This document shows, piece after piece, positions 1-11,373 of a DNA stretch of 64,000 bases. The translations under genes and the position numbers were made by a program. The first letter of the stretch is position 1. Every line of letters begins with the position of its first letter. The stretch is from Semisulcospira habei (lineage: Eukaryota; Mollusca; Gastropoda; Semisulcospiridae), in contig BTPG01000001.1 in the NCBI GenBank assembly GCA_036245525.1, forward strand, positions 180,136,749 to 180,200,748, written 5' to 3'. Below the pieces are notes generated by a model. The model saw only the letters and a list, made by a program, of their open reading frames with translations. It had not been told where the DNA came from and ran no database searches.

Positions 1-57
1 GCCTGGCAGCACTGAGCAACGGCACACCGGCCACACCACCCACTTCCTTCACCACCA

Positions 58-60
<3 letters not shown>
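1..60. repeat. 60 bp direct repeat (second copy 721-780)
   Basis: The first 60 bases recur almost exactly at 721-780; the only differences seen are in the cttcc/cctcc region and the last base. The copy at 721 lies inside the C-rich proline-rich element fragment, so the first copy is a piece of the same element cut by the window edge. A (CA)n tract at about 55-108 follows the first copy. Confidence 0.85.

Positions 61-108
<48 letters not shown>
55..108. repeat. (CA)n microsatellite
   Basis: About 27 uninterrupted CA units directly after the first 60 bp repeat. It is a simple-sequence repeat with no coding meaning. Confidence 0.95.
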
Positions 109-109
<1 letters not shown>

Positions 110-508
110 GGCGCGCTTGGCGCCAATGAAGACGTTCTCCAGCAAGGTTTGCGTAACTAGAGGTGACATCATTTTGCTACTTTTTTGCCATAATCTCGGC
201 CCCGCACGCCTAAAACGTCATGTCCGGAACGCGCTCCGATAAGCCCCATTTCAAAGTTGTTCCTAAAGTTCAACGTTTTTAAATGGTAACAACAATGATA
301 AAATCTGTCACAACTGGATATACAAAGGATGATGCATTGGTGTACCAGTGGCGGATGACATTATATTTACAGTTCTCTCCTAAACCGCTCGGAGCTTGCT
401 GGAAAAAAAAAAAAAAGAGGATACCCCTGAAGAAAAAAAAAAAAAACATGGCCCCACAAGCCCAGCAGCACCCGCGGATTGTTTATATTACAGCGGACGG
501 CAGAGAAA

Positions 509-577
509 TATTAATAAATTGTGTTGTACCGTTTTTTCTAAGCGTGTTTCTTTCTCCGTTGGGTACTTCTTGGCAGA
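509..577 (+). repeat. Dispersed hairpin-arm repeat, single arm
   Basis: A segment of about 65 bp containing aataaattgtgttgtacc and gtttctttctccgttgggta. The same unit, in reverse, ends the window at 63931-64000, and both orientations occur in the palindrome at 27571-27885. It is a dispersed repeat of unknown class, possibly the end of a larger element. Confidence 0.75.
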
Positions 578-589
578 GAAATAGTCCCG

Positions 590-985
590 GTTCACCGGCC
601 AACTCCACCCCCCCCCCTCCCAACACCACCACTAGCCATGCGACGGTGTCACCGGTCACCACCACCCCCGCCACCGCACATACAGGGTCTGCTCCTTTGG
701 CTGGTCCACAGCTACTTCCAGCCTGGCAGCACTGAGCAACGGCACACCGGCCACACCACCCACCTCCTTCACCACCACCCGCCCGGCCCATTGCGACACC
801 ACTAGCCACAGCAGGAGCGACGGACAGCCAGACGGACACGCCCCCCCCCTCCCCTCCCCCTCCCCCTCCTCCCCCCCCCCCCCCCCGGACGAAATCAGTC
901 CCCCGACCTCCCCCCCCCCCCCCCGCCCGGACGAAATCAGTGTTAGCTGGAAGTCCCTGTCCCTTTTGAAACTTCGCTTAGGAAT
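590..985 (+). mobile_element. C-rich element fragment related to the insert at 51-53 kb
   Basis: This CCACC-rich stretch ends with ggacgaaatcag, four variable bases and agctggaagtccc. The reverse complement of 51340-51600 carries the same order: a cagcctggc-type block, an agcgacgga block, a C run, then ggacgaaatcag and the agctggaagtccc block. The two are diverged copies of the 3' part of one repeated element. Here the long proline-rich frame is not preserved. Extra C runs at about 840-925 interrupt it. Confidence 0.65.
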
Positions 986-1985
986 AGTTCCTTTCCTTTT
1001 TGTCTCCGCTTTTCTTGACAGTGCGCAAAATAAAAACTACTGTGAGAAGCCCACGTACGATTTTGTACTAAACGTGTCAATTATTATTGACCGTTTTGTC
1101 CACTGTAGTTAAATTACCATACTGTGTGTTTTATCATTATTGTTCAAACTCGTGAGTCATCATCGAAAGTTTTCAGCAATGTTGCAGTGAACAGCCTATT
1201 GATAACAATAAAGTGTAAAAATGGGTATAACTATATACTTTATAGTACATGTGGAGACTATGATTTTCAGTCAGCCACAATCCGTGAAATACGAAATAAA
1301 AAGCCCCAGTCAGCGAGGGAGAGGGGAAAAAAAAAAGAGGGGAGGAAATACGGTCGCGCTGTTTTTTTTTTTTTATATTTGCCAGATATCTCTCACGACA
1401 GCTTGATGATAACTGACTAGCGCCGACACCCATCGGAATTCTGGGCCCTTTTCCTCAGTCTCTGTCCGGGTGCGTATAGACTGTTTAACGCACTTTCAAG
1501 TTTAAATGAGCCGTTAATGTCTGCTAAACTTTAATTTTCCAACAACTTTCCAAGGTAAAAAAAAGGCATGCATACAATTTCATAATAGGAGATTTAGTAT
1601 TTCATATTAGGCAAATGGTACCTAATGTCAAACAATGCGTCACTTTTTTCAAAATAGAACTGTTTTGCATCGATTCCAGTTTTGAAATTTGGCGGTCGCG
1701 CGAGATGTTTTTGCTTAGTATTTTATACATTGCAGTAGTTAGCTGAGCGACATTTTTTTCATCAACATCTTTTTGTGGTCTATACCTTCTGGCCCCTGTG
1801 TGGATGGATGTGCGGTAAAATATTTTGCGCCAGCATACATATAAAATAAATGACTTACCCTGCATCCTTCTTGAAGGTCAAAATTGGTCTCGTGTCGTGA
1901 GTAGAATTCACTTCTTGTAGCGTTATGCATGTCAGCTCTTGCAGATGACCAATCACCTCCCTCACTCTCGCCATTTCGCTGTCAT
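986..1985. other. No recognised gene
   Basis: AT-rich sequence with short A and T runs (for example 1325-1374). Short ORFs on both strands have no recognisable domain. Nothing here supports a gene. Confidence 0.6.
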
Positions 1986-1988
1986 CTA

Positions 1989-1989
<1 letters not shown>

Positions 1990-2029
<40 letters not shown>

Positions 2030-2034
2030 ACACA

Positions 2035-2068
<34 letters not shown>
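1990..2068. repeat. (CA)n microsatellite
   Basis: CA repeat with a few TA interruptions, just before the R repeat. The other R copy also has a CA/GT tract near its equivalent edge (30541-30631). Confidence 0.95.
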
Positions 2069-2084
2069 TGGAGACAAAAACTAA

Positions 2085-3985
2085 GCTCTATAACTTAAAA
2101 TAAAATAGACATTTTCTAGAAACAGAGAAACAGGGGAAAAAATGTGTTTCTACCAATAAAGTGGGTGCCTCTCACACAAAAACTTGCATTACTGTGAAAA
2201 TGGGTGTCTTCAGAAAAATAGGCGTCTGTAATAAGGTCAAGTTCATGAAGCAAGCCTTCTTTTCCACATTAATTTTTTTCTTCAACTTAATGTATATGTA
2301 TGCATTAACATTGTATGGTGGAAAATTGAATGAACGCTGGCCCCTAACATTTAGATTATGATTTTCACCGAGGAAATCTTGTAAACATTGCTACGTTTTG
2401 TCCTTCTGAAGCAAAAGAATTTATCATGGCATTTATGTGAGAATCAAGATTTATTCTGGAAATTAAGGGATATTTATTTTTATGTACTCAGGAGTTTGAG
2501 ACAAACAGCAACAGAGCATTTTGAATATTAACCATTATCATTCGGAATACACCAGTGTGACTAAAATAGTCCAAGCTATTGTGGCACCGCCCTTGAACTA
2601 AAGCCTTTGGTCTATCTATGTCCTTATCTGTAAGTACTTTAATGTAGCAGTACAAATTTGAAGCGTTAGCCTCAGTGGAAAAATACAAAGATTGAAAAAG
2701 ACCCAGGCGAACAAACTAACACTTAACTCATTCTACCCCAGTCACACCACAGCAAGATAAAGACGACCATGACTGATAGTCCCTATGGGTGCCAAGCTAT
2801 TCTGGCATCACCCTTAAACTATCATGGTCGATCTGTGTACTGCACTGCAACGCAGTCTTCAGAGGATGACTTCGGTCTTATAGAACACTGACATTAATTA
2901 ATTAACTGACAACATAAGAAATCACTTGAAACGTCAGCCTTTATTAATCATATCAAAGGTGCATGCATATAAAAACACTGTAATTGTTTGTAAACACTTC
3001 AAATCAAACAATCAAGAGCAGCCAAACCTTTTTTTCTGGCAACTTTGTGATGATGAAAACGGGTTCTTACATTCGGCACATAAAAGGTTTCAGCGACATG
3101 TGTCTTTATTCCTAAAATGGAGACAGAAATATACTGACTTCTACCAAGTGCGACAATAAAGTTTAGCTGAGTTGGTACCTCATCCTGTGCCTAGATTAAA
3201 CGCACCAGCGGTGCCAATGTTGCTATTTTGGCACCAGACCGGTTGCTCGGACCGGTCTGGTGCACCCGATCGGTTTAGAGCGTGTGCTTTCTGCCCCTGC
3301 AATGGGCAACCGCGGAGAAAGAATCACATGAGTGTAGTTTGATTGCTGCAAAATAACATAAATAAAGAATAAACCCTTTCCCATATGCAATCCGGCAATA
3401 ATATATCCATCCTTATCCTACACTTAACATTACGCGATTTGGCAAATTTGAAAAATAGATTTTTGTTTCCTCAATGGATGTGATTTTGCAACATCTGCGT
3501 CGTTTGCGGTAGAAAGCACCGTCATAGTTAAAGTTCGAGAGATGAGCGCACTACAAGTGCAATGAACTTGATTCAGTGGCGTGGGGCATGACACAAGCAT
3601 ACGCCATCTCTACACAAAACTGGCGTGTTACGGGAGGTAAAAGGCGCGCCTAAACGTAAAACCGCAAACGAACCTTTTTTTTCGACTGCGATCATAATCT
3701 TCCATGTGAACGTACCAGACCACCCTACAAGTGCAGAAGCCAACCTGAGAGAGAGAAGATGTGGGGCTTTAACCCCACCCATCCCCCATTCAATCAAATT
3801 ATTTAATCCTCTCGGTAATTAGACAAACCCACGACAACACTTACCACCAATGCTTTATCTGCCCAGCCGTACTAGTTCCATTCCAAGAATCATTAAAGCA
3901 ACAATTTTTGATCAGCTATCAACCCCGCGATTATTAAGGCAGATCCCCCACCCCACCTAAATTATTAATGCTGCCCTTAAACAAA
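2085..3985 (+). repeat. Dispersed repeat R, copy 1
   Basis: This stretch matches the reverse complement of 28878-31180 over most of its length. Shared landmarks are ctctataacttaaaataaaa near the start, the gagttggta block at 3170, the accaga/ccggtc block at 3230-3290, aaaccgcaaacgaacctttt at 3659, gatgtggggctttaa at 3759, and attaatgctgcc at 3962. The order of blocks differs: the gatgtggggc to attaatgctgcc part lies at the right end here but at the opposite end in the other copy. No protein is recognisable. The Polinton genes start right after it. Confidence 0.75.
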
Positions 3986-4006
3986 ATTATTATATTACGT
4001 TTTAAA

Positions 4007-4528
4007 ATGAACCAAGACGAATTACTTCTTCTAAGCGATATCTGTGCTGTAGAGAACAAAGACTTAGACTCTAAAAAACAGCGCCTTCTCTCTGTAGTTG
4101 TTTCTGGAAAATCAAAAGCTTTTCTGGGTAAACAATACATGACAGAAGACATAGAATCTTTCACCGCTGATGAGCTAATCAAACTACATGCTAAATATGA
4201 AAACCACATTGCTTCACTAATGACACGTGATTTAAGTCGATCTCTTGTCTGCGTATATGCAACAGCTGTAAGTCACTTCCTACCTGTGGATAGTGACAGT
4301 TTATCACACGATCTCGAAAGCAACCCCATAGTTTCAAGTTCAATCGGAAAATTAGCATGCCTCATGTTTTACAAGTTTGGCAATTACCTTGCACCTGTGG
4401 TAACCTTGCTTGTTACTGGGAGTCATATTGATTTTTCAAAAATAAATTTTAAAGCAGAAGAAAATGGACGAGACCCAGACGACTCCACAATTGAGTCCTG
4501 CCTTGTCACAAGTTCAAACGGTGACTAA
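4007..4528 (+). CDS. Polinton small ORF, unknown function
   Basis: An open frame of about 174 codons from the ATG at 4007; an upstream in-frame ATG at 3968 lies in the R-repeat edge and is a less likely start. The protein is mostly helical in character, with a leucine-rich N-terminus (MNQDELLLLSDIC) and a hydrophobic stretch near residues 115-135 (LACLMFYKF and following). I do not recognise a family. Its 3' end overlaps the next ORF (start 4464) by about 65 bases in another frame, as in compact viral-type gene layouts. It is one of few Polinton ORFs here without an obvious internal break. Confidence 0.55.
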   Translation: MNQDELLLLSDICAVENKDLDSKKQRLLSVVVSGKSKAFLGKQYMTEDIESFTADELIKLHAKYENHIASLMTRDLSRSLVCVYATAVSHFLPVDSDSLSHDLESNPIVSSSIGKLACLMFYKFGNYLAPVVTLLVTGSHIDFSKINFKAEENGRDPDDSTIESCLVTSSNGD

Positions 4529-4903
4529 GACTAAAAGCCAAGGCAGGGTTGAGGCTGGGAAAAAATTAGCTGAATGGAACAGGCAAAAAAAATTACAGCT
4601 TCAGGCATTAACAGAAAAGTCTCATGTAACAGAACCACCATCAACAGCACCAGCTCCAGCACCGGTGTCACTACCGCAACACCTTCACCACCTCAATAAA
4701 CAACTGAGTCTAAACCCGAAACAACAAAATATATAGTTGCTGGATTTGTTGTTGGATTTGGTTACGTAGGTTACCAATTATTAAAAAAATACAAACCACA
4801 CACTCGATCAGTGTCAAAAAAATCAGACACTCCAAAATTAAAAACAGAAGTCTCCACATTACCAGCAACGTCAAAACCTTTGGACCCATTTTTTATGCAG
4901 TGA
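4464..4903 (+). pseudogene. Polinton small membrane-anchored protein, frameshifted
   Basis: An ORF from 4464 to 4736 encodes a charged, then Pro/Ala-rich segment (PSTAPAPAPVSLPQ). A second frame, open from 4709 to the stop at 4903, has a strong hydrophobic segment (YIVAGFVVGFGYVGYQLL) followed by a basic tail. The two halves look like one protein with a frame break near 4700-4715: soluble Pro-rich part, one transmembrane helix, basic tail. Such small membrane or virion-associated proteins are common in Polintons, but I cannot assign a named one. The stop codon is followed within a few bases by the mini-LINE insertion. Confidence 0.5.
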
Positions 4904-4914
4904 ATAAATTTATT

Positions 4915-5084
4915 AACTCCACCAGGGAGGCCCCTTTGGTGGCTTAACTGCCTGTCCCAAGTCAGGATAAAGGAGGAGGGTTAGGCGTGGGGCTAGCGAC
5001 TCCACCCTGTAAAAAGAAACTTGCTACGGAAACGACAGTCGCCTCAAGCACCAGACGGCGCAGAGAGGATTGAATGAATGAATG
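4915..5084 (+). mobile_element. Internally deleted mini-LINE (RTE type, family D tail)
   Basis: A 170 bp insert flanked by a perfect 12 bp duplication AATAAATTTATT (4903-4914 and 5085-5096). Its 5' part (ggcgtggggctag, ccaccctgtaaaaag, ctacggaaacgac) resembles the 5' leader of LINE-A (for example 56965-57025). Its 3' part (caccagacggcgcagagag plus a (GAAT)n tail) matches the 3' end of the truncated LINE at 20234-20973. It therefore joins a LINE 5' leader directly to a LINE 3' end with the coding region missing, like a SINE-sized deletion derivative mobilised in trans. Confidence 0.75.
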
Positions 5085-5142
5085 AATAAATTTATTATTT
5101 TAATTTTTGTGGTATAAGAAAATAAGCGACACAAAGAACATA

Positions 5143-5353
5143 ATGAACCTTGTCTATCACTCTGCTGTAATAAGTGGGTTAACAGTTGCTTATTCTATGC
5201 TGGGGAACAGTCTTTTCAAAATGAAATCGGCAGACTTGAGTTGATTAGACTTCAAAGACAGTGCTAAATTGGTAGCTGTTGTAACAGCGTCAATTGCTAC
5301 AAAAGGCTTTCTCGTCAAGCAAGAATTATTCCAGAAAATGTTTCTATGTAAAT
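5143..5353 (+). pseudogene. Polinton small hydrophobic protein remnant
   Basis: An ATG at 5143 opens 33 codons with a hydrophobic segment (AVISGLTVAYSMLGNSLF) before a stop at 5242. The following 100 bases continue as a second hydrophobic/helical segment in another frame and end at the TAA at about 5351. It reads as one small membrane protein broken by a frameshift. Family unknown. Confidence 0.35.
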
Positions 5354-5360
5354 AAAAAAT

Positions 5361-6810
5361 ATGGCAACAATAGCTATGATTGGTGGTGCAGTTGTTAATG
5401 CATTGGCTTTCAGTGGATCAAACTATCTTTTTTCAAAAATGGGTAGAGATGATACAGAATTGTACAAACACTCCCTTCGTGAACATGTTGATCAGATGGT
5501 GCAGTCTTTGGAGGCTTGTATTTGTGATGTTCAGAGTGGACCACACATAACAAGCTCCAGCTGAACAGTGACAAAACTGAGTCCCTCCGAATGACCTGCT
5601 CCTCTACGTGCAGTGCTGATCTTCCTGAGTCAATGATGGTGGGCCATCTCCTTTTCTAGCTCGGCCCATAATTTGGGTGTCATTTTTGACAACAGGCTGA
5701 CAATGAAGGAACAAGTGAAGAAAGTCTGCCAGCTTGCCTTCATTGAACTCAGAAGGATCAGCACTGTTCGACATCTGCTAACTGTTGAAGTTACCAAAAC
5801 ACTTGTTACCTCCCTTGTGCTGTCCCGAATAGACTATTGCAATTCTCTTTTTTCCGGTGTTCCGCAAAATTGTCTTGACCAAATCCAGAGAGTCATGAAC
5901 TGTGCTGCACGTCTGATTTTTCGTGTACCGAAACGTGAACACATTACGCCTCTACTAGCTGATTTGCACTGGCTGCCAGTTTCATACAGAATTCAGTATA
6001 AAGTCTGTGTTATTTGTTTCAACATCATCTCTGGTTCTGCCCCTCCTTACTTATCTGAGCTGTATGCACCGTCCTGCTCACTACGCTCTGCTTCAGACAC
6101 TCGTGTTTTCCGTATCCCTAGATGTAATAAGGTCACTCAAGGTCATCGTGCATTTTCGTATTTTGGTCCCATTACATGGAACGCCCTTCCAGCTGATGTG
6201 CGTCACTCATCATCTCTTTCCATTTTCAAATCCAAGCTTAAAACTCACCTTTTCTCTGTTGCATATACGTAAGACCATTTTGTCTGCCGGCTCATCGTGT
6301 GTGTGTGGGTGTGTGTGTGTAAGTTTTCTGCTCCTTGTAAATCAATGTATTTTTTGTTTTGTAATGTATGTGCTTGTTTTTGTATTTTGCTTCACTGTTT
6401 CATTACTGTGATTGTAAAGCGCCTAGAGCACCTTGGTGATTAGGCGCTATACAAATTACCTTTATTATTATTATTATTAGAGAGGAATCAGTAGAAGAAA
6501 TGAAGCGTCACAATGAGGCGTCTGAAAAACTACTCAAGCCCAGCAGGATTATGAGAAGCAAAGAATAGAAAACTTGATTTCATCAATGAAAAACTCAGAC
6601 TTGAAGGTCACGCACAGCATACATTTTCAAATGTCGACGATGCGATCAAAGAATATTTTCTTGTTACTGGTGAAGACATGACCATCCCACAACCAAAACT
6701 TAGTGACTACTATCAACCAAGCCAAAAACAAAGAAATGGAGAAATAATTTTTGTTCTAGTAGGAATGACATTAGTATATTTTACAGGAGTTTTTATTGCT
6801 AGAAGAAATT
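5361..6810 (+). pseudogene. Polinton small membrane/coiled-coil protein split by a LINE
   Basis: The ATG at 5361 opens a hydrophobic N-terminus (MIGGAVVNALAFSGSNYLF). The frame runs into a CR1/L2-like LINE at 5449 and resumes after it at 6481 with a charged, glutamate-rich helical segment (EESVEEMKRHNEA), which is itself frameshifted near 6530. Near 6740-6800 there is a second hydrophobic segment (IIFVLVGMTLVYFTGVFI). These could be one or two small Polinton proteins. No family is recognised. The last part is fused by an open frame to the N-terminus of the integrase, so the gene boundary at about 6810 is approximate. Confidence 0.4.
5449..6477 (+). mobile_element. CR1/L2-like LINE, 5'-truncated, with reverse transcriptase C-terminus
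   Basis: The fragment begins inside the reverse transcriptase catalytic motif (DDTELYKHS). After a frame break it continues in an ORF at 5673-6272 with motifs typical of CR1/L2-like elements: LGVIFDNRLTMKEQV-like block, SRIDYCNSLFSGVPQ, HITPLLADLHWLPV and WNALPADVR. It ends with aggcgctatacaaattacc and a (TTA)n tail. A 5 bp TAGAG occurs at both ends (5444-5448, 6478-6482) and is a possible duplication. It interrupts a Polinton gene. Its last bases resemble the 3' tail of the SINE at 28096, so a similar LINE may supply the machinery for that SINE. Confidence 0.85.
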
Positions 6811-7773
6811 ACCGATTCGGAAATAAACTATCAAAAATATATTACTCTCCAATTGGCTACTGGAAAGGGAATACTGCAATAGAGAAATTACATGTTGCTG
6901 TGGGCGGGGATGTTACACTCGAACAAATAAAACAGTGGCTCAAGAGACAAGCAATTTGGCAAATATAGTTACCTGCTCCAAGAAAAATAACAAGACCTCA
7001 TTTTGTAAATACTACCCCTAATGACATGCATCAAATGGATCTTCTGTTCCTGCCACATGATACAATAAGAAAGAAACGATACAAGTATGCATTAACTGTT
7101 GTCGACATAGCTTCACGGTACAAGGAAGCTGAACCAATAACTGACAAGAATGCTAGTACGGTAGCCACTGCGTTAACACAAATATATAGCCGAGGCCCTT
7201 TAAAATACCCTAGGCTTGTACAAGTCGATGACGGATCTGAATTTAAAGGCGCCGTTAATCAGCTATTTGCAAAGCATGGCGTGCTAGTGAGGCGAGGCAT
7301 ACCAGGTGTGCACAGGTCACAGGCAATTGCTGAAAACTTTAACAACCAATTATCGGAGAGACTTTTCAGCTATCAGTATTCTAAGGAACTCATGCATAAC
7401 GCTCGAAACACTGTGTGGGTTAAGAGAATACCGTCTGTGATAAAAGCAATGAATAACAAGGGCCAGCTTAAACCTGTTGATGCTATTAAATTAAAAACAA
7501 TACCGTCAGGGTTAGAAATAAAAACAAAAGCGCCAGACACAAGCTTGTTTACAAAACAGGTGAAATATTTGTATCAACCTGGCGAGGCCAGAATGACGTC
7601 AGACATAGGGCAACTGATCCAATAATATGGTCTACATCTGTTCACAATATATATAAAAATAGTTCCTGGCGCTAACAAATCGATTTATTATCTATAAATG
7701 AGCCTGCCCCACAGAGGGCATTTGTCAGAGAAGAATTACAGATTATTCCTCCAGACACTATTACGCATTTTTA
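6811..7773 (+). pseudogene. Polinton DD35E integrase, broken
   Basis: Retroviral-type (rve) integrase that would join the element's ends to target DNA. The N-terminal region (about 6811-6966) ends at an in-frame TAG at 6967. The catalytic core is open from 7026 to 7625. Residues of that ORF show the acidic triad: D5 in HQMDLLF, D68 in VDDGSEF and E103 in AIAENFNN, giving exactly 35 residues between the second D and the E. The core is therefore preserved in sequence. A second frame break near 7610 separates a short C-terminal region ending at about 7773. It lies directly upstream of, and convergent with, the DNA polymerase, a common Polinton arrangement. Two disruptions make it inactive as it stands. 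Confidence 0.9.
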
Positions 7774-7814
7774 ATTATTTCACTAACTAATTCATCAATT
7801 AGTTTATCAACCAG

Positions 7815-10800
7815 TTAATTGGCTATTTCTTCAGATAACTTAAGTGCATAATGCCCATGTGCATAAGCCTTCTCCTTAGTGTGAAACACATGTTTTGTAT
7901 CTCCAACTGCAAGTGACTTTTTATGTGTTTGGATCATTTCAATATTGTGTCTATTTGACCTCAGTGTCTTGTTTGGATAATCAGGCATTAGTTTTCCATC
8001 TAATACTTGCTTGTAATGTTCATGGCGGATGTCTTTATTTTTTATCGCTGTTTTTTTAAAAATACCTTTGGCTTTTGACTGACTGCCTTTTTGGTGCAAA
8101 ATAGAATATATTTTTGATCTCAGTCCAACGTACTCAACAATTGGCACTCCATTTAGTTCATCTTTAAATTTCCCAGGCACTTTCTTGTTCTGTGTGCTGT
8201 ACAGTGGGTGATCTTTAGGGTAATCAGATGTGTCATACACGTGTAACTCTGTTTTCATGTCTTCATATAAGTCTACAGTAGGCACATCAATGATCAGTGT
8301 CAGTCAGTGTCAGTGTATAGCAGATGGCACTCAGGATACTTTGGTTTAAAGTAATCATAATAAAATTCAAGCATTAATAGTTTTAATAACTCAAGAATTG
8401 CCATACCAATGAATACTGGCTTGTCCTGTTTAACAATCTTTTTTTTGAGTGTCACTGCGTACAGTGATGGATGAAACTCTTTATTCCCTGTGTACTGTGG
8501 CTTGCCTATAAGTTTAATTGCACCTGATTCAGTCGTAACCACTCTCACATCTTTGCGGTGATGAGGATTTTCCATCATCTTACCAAAACAGGCATTGTTC
8601 ATAAGCTTAAAGAAGTCTTTGTCAAATGCAGTGTTACCATCCCTTGCACGGATGGTTGTGTTTTTCATTATGTAATCTTTGATGAAAGCACTTTGATCAA
8701 ATTTAATGTTATTGAATTTGTCATTCAAATTTGGCAAAAGTTTGGTGTCTTCTTTTTTCCACGTCAAACTCATTTTTTTCAACAGCTAATGGATAATCAT
8801 TGTGGTAATCATGTAGATGGTGTGGGTACTCCAGGTCGACTTCAAAAATCCACCCTTTTTTGTGATCTCGATCATAATTCATAATTTCGTTTGTTAATTT
8901 TGTTATATCACACTGTGACAAATAATGTAGACGAAAATTTTTCAAGGACAATAACTCGCACATCGCATATCCGTACAAATTATTGGCATCAAGGTATGTA
9001 ATGAGGGGTCAAAGTCAAGGTCGTCAAGATATTTTTGTTGGCTTTGGCATAGTTGTTTGCCTCCTCTCAATGCACGTTCCACCATTTCACCCATCGTATG
9101 ATCAGACAACAGGTCTATAGATATCTAGCTGGATTTCAAAAATGCATTCCATGTCATGCCATGACTAGTTATGTAGCAAGCTGGGTCAAGACTGTAGTGC
9201 AACAAACCCTTTTCACGATAACTTTCAAATACGTCTGTTAGCAATCAAACGTCAGCTTTCAAGTACTGGTCATGGTAGTCTCCAATCGTTTCACACCCTA
9301 GTTTATTCCATGCATCGAGGGCACGCATGTAATCAGAGTCAGAAATACCTTTTCCATTTAGTGTAGAGTAAAATTTATCTTTTGGTGGCAGTCTCCTTTC
9401 CTCAAACACAACCCAGTGACCAATGTACTCTTGATTAACTCAGGCTCAAAATATTTACTTGTAATCGGAAACTCAGTCAGACCATCTGCCAGACTAGCAA
9501 GCCTTATAGACAAATGTTGCATGGAGTCATAAAATGCTAATTTGTCAAGCCTAAAAGTCAAGTATTTCTCAGTTGTCTGAGCAATACAACTAATATTTTT
9601 GTAAGACTCATCCACAGCCTGCATGATAATGTGAGAATCATACCCTTTGAGATTGTTGGAAAAGATTGGTAGTTTGTATGCCTTGGGATCTATTTTTAAT
9701 AACAAGTTACAATTGTTATGTGCAGCACCTCTGTAACGTCCAGTTATGTGGTCATGGTCGCGAACATTATCACCCTTCAGAAGTTGTTCACAACCTCCCA
9801 GAGGTTGTTCACACATCCAACACATCTCCGCCGTATCAAAATTTAGTTCATCCTCTTCTGCCATCACCAAAGACTTCTGACAGTTTTCTAAATACTGTAC
9901 TACCTGACTATACAGTTGTCTCATTTCTGTTAAAAACTCAGCTGCTGCATTTTCAACTCTGTAGATAACAGGTTTTTTGTGCACACCATCTGATCTAACA
10001 AGAATGTATCCAAAAGAACACACCACTTGGTCACTCAACTTTATTGTCTTTGGTAATGATTCTGGAACAGGACCATCATATGGAACAACCAGAGATTCAA
10101 AATCAGCATACACTGCAAACGGCAGCTTTTGCTGATTCCCATGCTTTTTAAAATAAACCTTGCTAAGGATCTGGATACCTAAGTACTGTTTGAATGTCAT
10201 CAGGTGACCTACAATGTTTAACATGTTTGTGTGCTACTTCAATAGAGGAAAACCTCTGTAAACATTTTTTTACAAAATTCCTGTTTACACTTGTGTTTTG
10301 TTGTATGCCCATGAATTAGACGTGACATACTCCTGATAATTGTGTAGTGAAAGTTATCACCAGAACTTATTAATAAAAGGTCAACATGCTTATCTTCTGG
10401 CTGACCATAGGTGGGGGCAAGTGGTGATACTCTAATTGGTTCTAATTTGTTCTCAGACTCATTATCCCACACAAACACATTTACAGATATGCCAGGATTT
10501 AGTTTTTCAAACAAATCTATGTCTTCTATTTTAACAGGGAAATCAATACCACTGAAGTTGAGTTCATTTACAAATTTGGTGTAGTTAGATACACGTTCAG
10601 AACACACCACATAAAACAGAAATTATCATTGTTCTGAATATTGACTACAGCCGTTTTGTTTGCAACCTCAGTTGGTAGTGGCAACCATGATTGCCTAAAA
10701 TAGGATGATACCTTGACTGCTTCAGTTGTAGTTCCTGTACACGGCCTTCATGCCAACCAGACCCCTTCATTTTTGCTTTGTCAATTGCTTCTAGAAAGTC

Positions 10801-11079
10801 AGGCAACAGTCTTTCTCTAAACACTTTTTCCAATTCCCTTCTTGAATTAACTGTGTGTTGTCTTGTCGAGATATACGAAACAATCACTTCACTATCTACC
10901 CTGGTAAATTCTATTTTAGCAACAATCTGAATCTTTACACTACCGGAAAGAAGATTATTTTGTATGACAGAAAAAGATCTTTCTATCGATTCATAGACAC
11001 TGAAAATGTTGGATATAGGCAAGTCTGTTGTGTGAAACACGTTTCTTAAGCCTGAAGAGCTTTGGGCATTGTCCGTCAT
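7815..11079 (-). pseudogene. polB: Polinton B-family DNA polymerase (protein-primed type), multiply frameshifted
   Basis: Spread over at least five frames on the minus strand, about 3.3 kb (roughly 1,090 codons), the usual Polinton length. From the N-terminus: a charged helical region (11079-10645), a region with VDLLLISSGDNFHYTIIRS (10610-10239), the 3'-5' exonuclease start AVYADFESL and the Cys/His-containing DHDHITGRYRGAAHNNCNL (10224-9358), a poorly preserved stretch (9357-8979), the palm motif NNACFGKMMENP and catalytic LLYTDTD (8782-8300), and the C-terminal thumb (8285-7815). The spaced YxDTD motif and the HDH/CN block are hallmarks of this family. Breaks lie near 10640, 10230, 9357-8979, 8750 and 8290. 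A second, independent fragment of this gene lies at 45690-45988. Confidence 0.9.
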
Positions 11080-11330
11080 TTTAATTTGTCTGACAAAATA
11101 ATAAATGAAAAATGACACCTTATTTAATACAACTTTATTGACTGTAACACCTACAATAAACAGATTTAGTTCACATAGTTGTCTGAATACTTGTTTACAC
11201 ACTGTCTCAAACAAATGATCATCAACTGCAAAGGTATGTGTCTTAAGATCAACAAGCATGTACTCTACAAATGGTAGTTATTCAAATATTTCTAAAGTCA
11301 TATTATATGACACGTATATCATCGTTGGTG
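11080..11330 (-). pseudogene. Polinton small protein, paralogue of 15304-15525
   Basis: This minus-strand frame (LKTHTFAVDDHLFETVC, CELNLFIVGVTVNK) is clearly similar to the ORF at 15304-15525 (FKTHTFKVNDASCDWFV, CKLNGYINCVTVNK). Both are followed by an attttgtctgwcaaataaaa-type block just before the next gene. So this is a small gene duplicated within the element, or the two halves of a local duplication. Its continuation is cut by the LINE-A insertion at 11369. Confidence 0.6.
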
Positions 11331-11373
11331 TTGATATTGTTGTCTGAAATCTGTTCTTAACTGATCAACTTAC

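Noticed and set aside
483..839. Short Gly-rich minus-strand protein
   Set aside because: Low-complexity reading of the C-rich element fragment, opposite to the strand shared with the 51 kb element.
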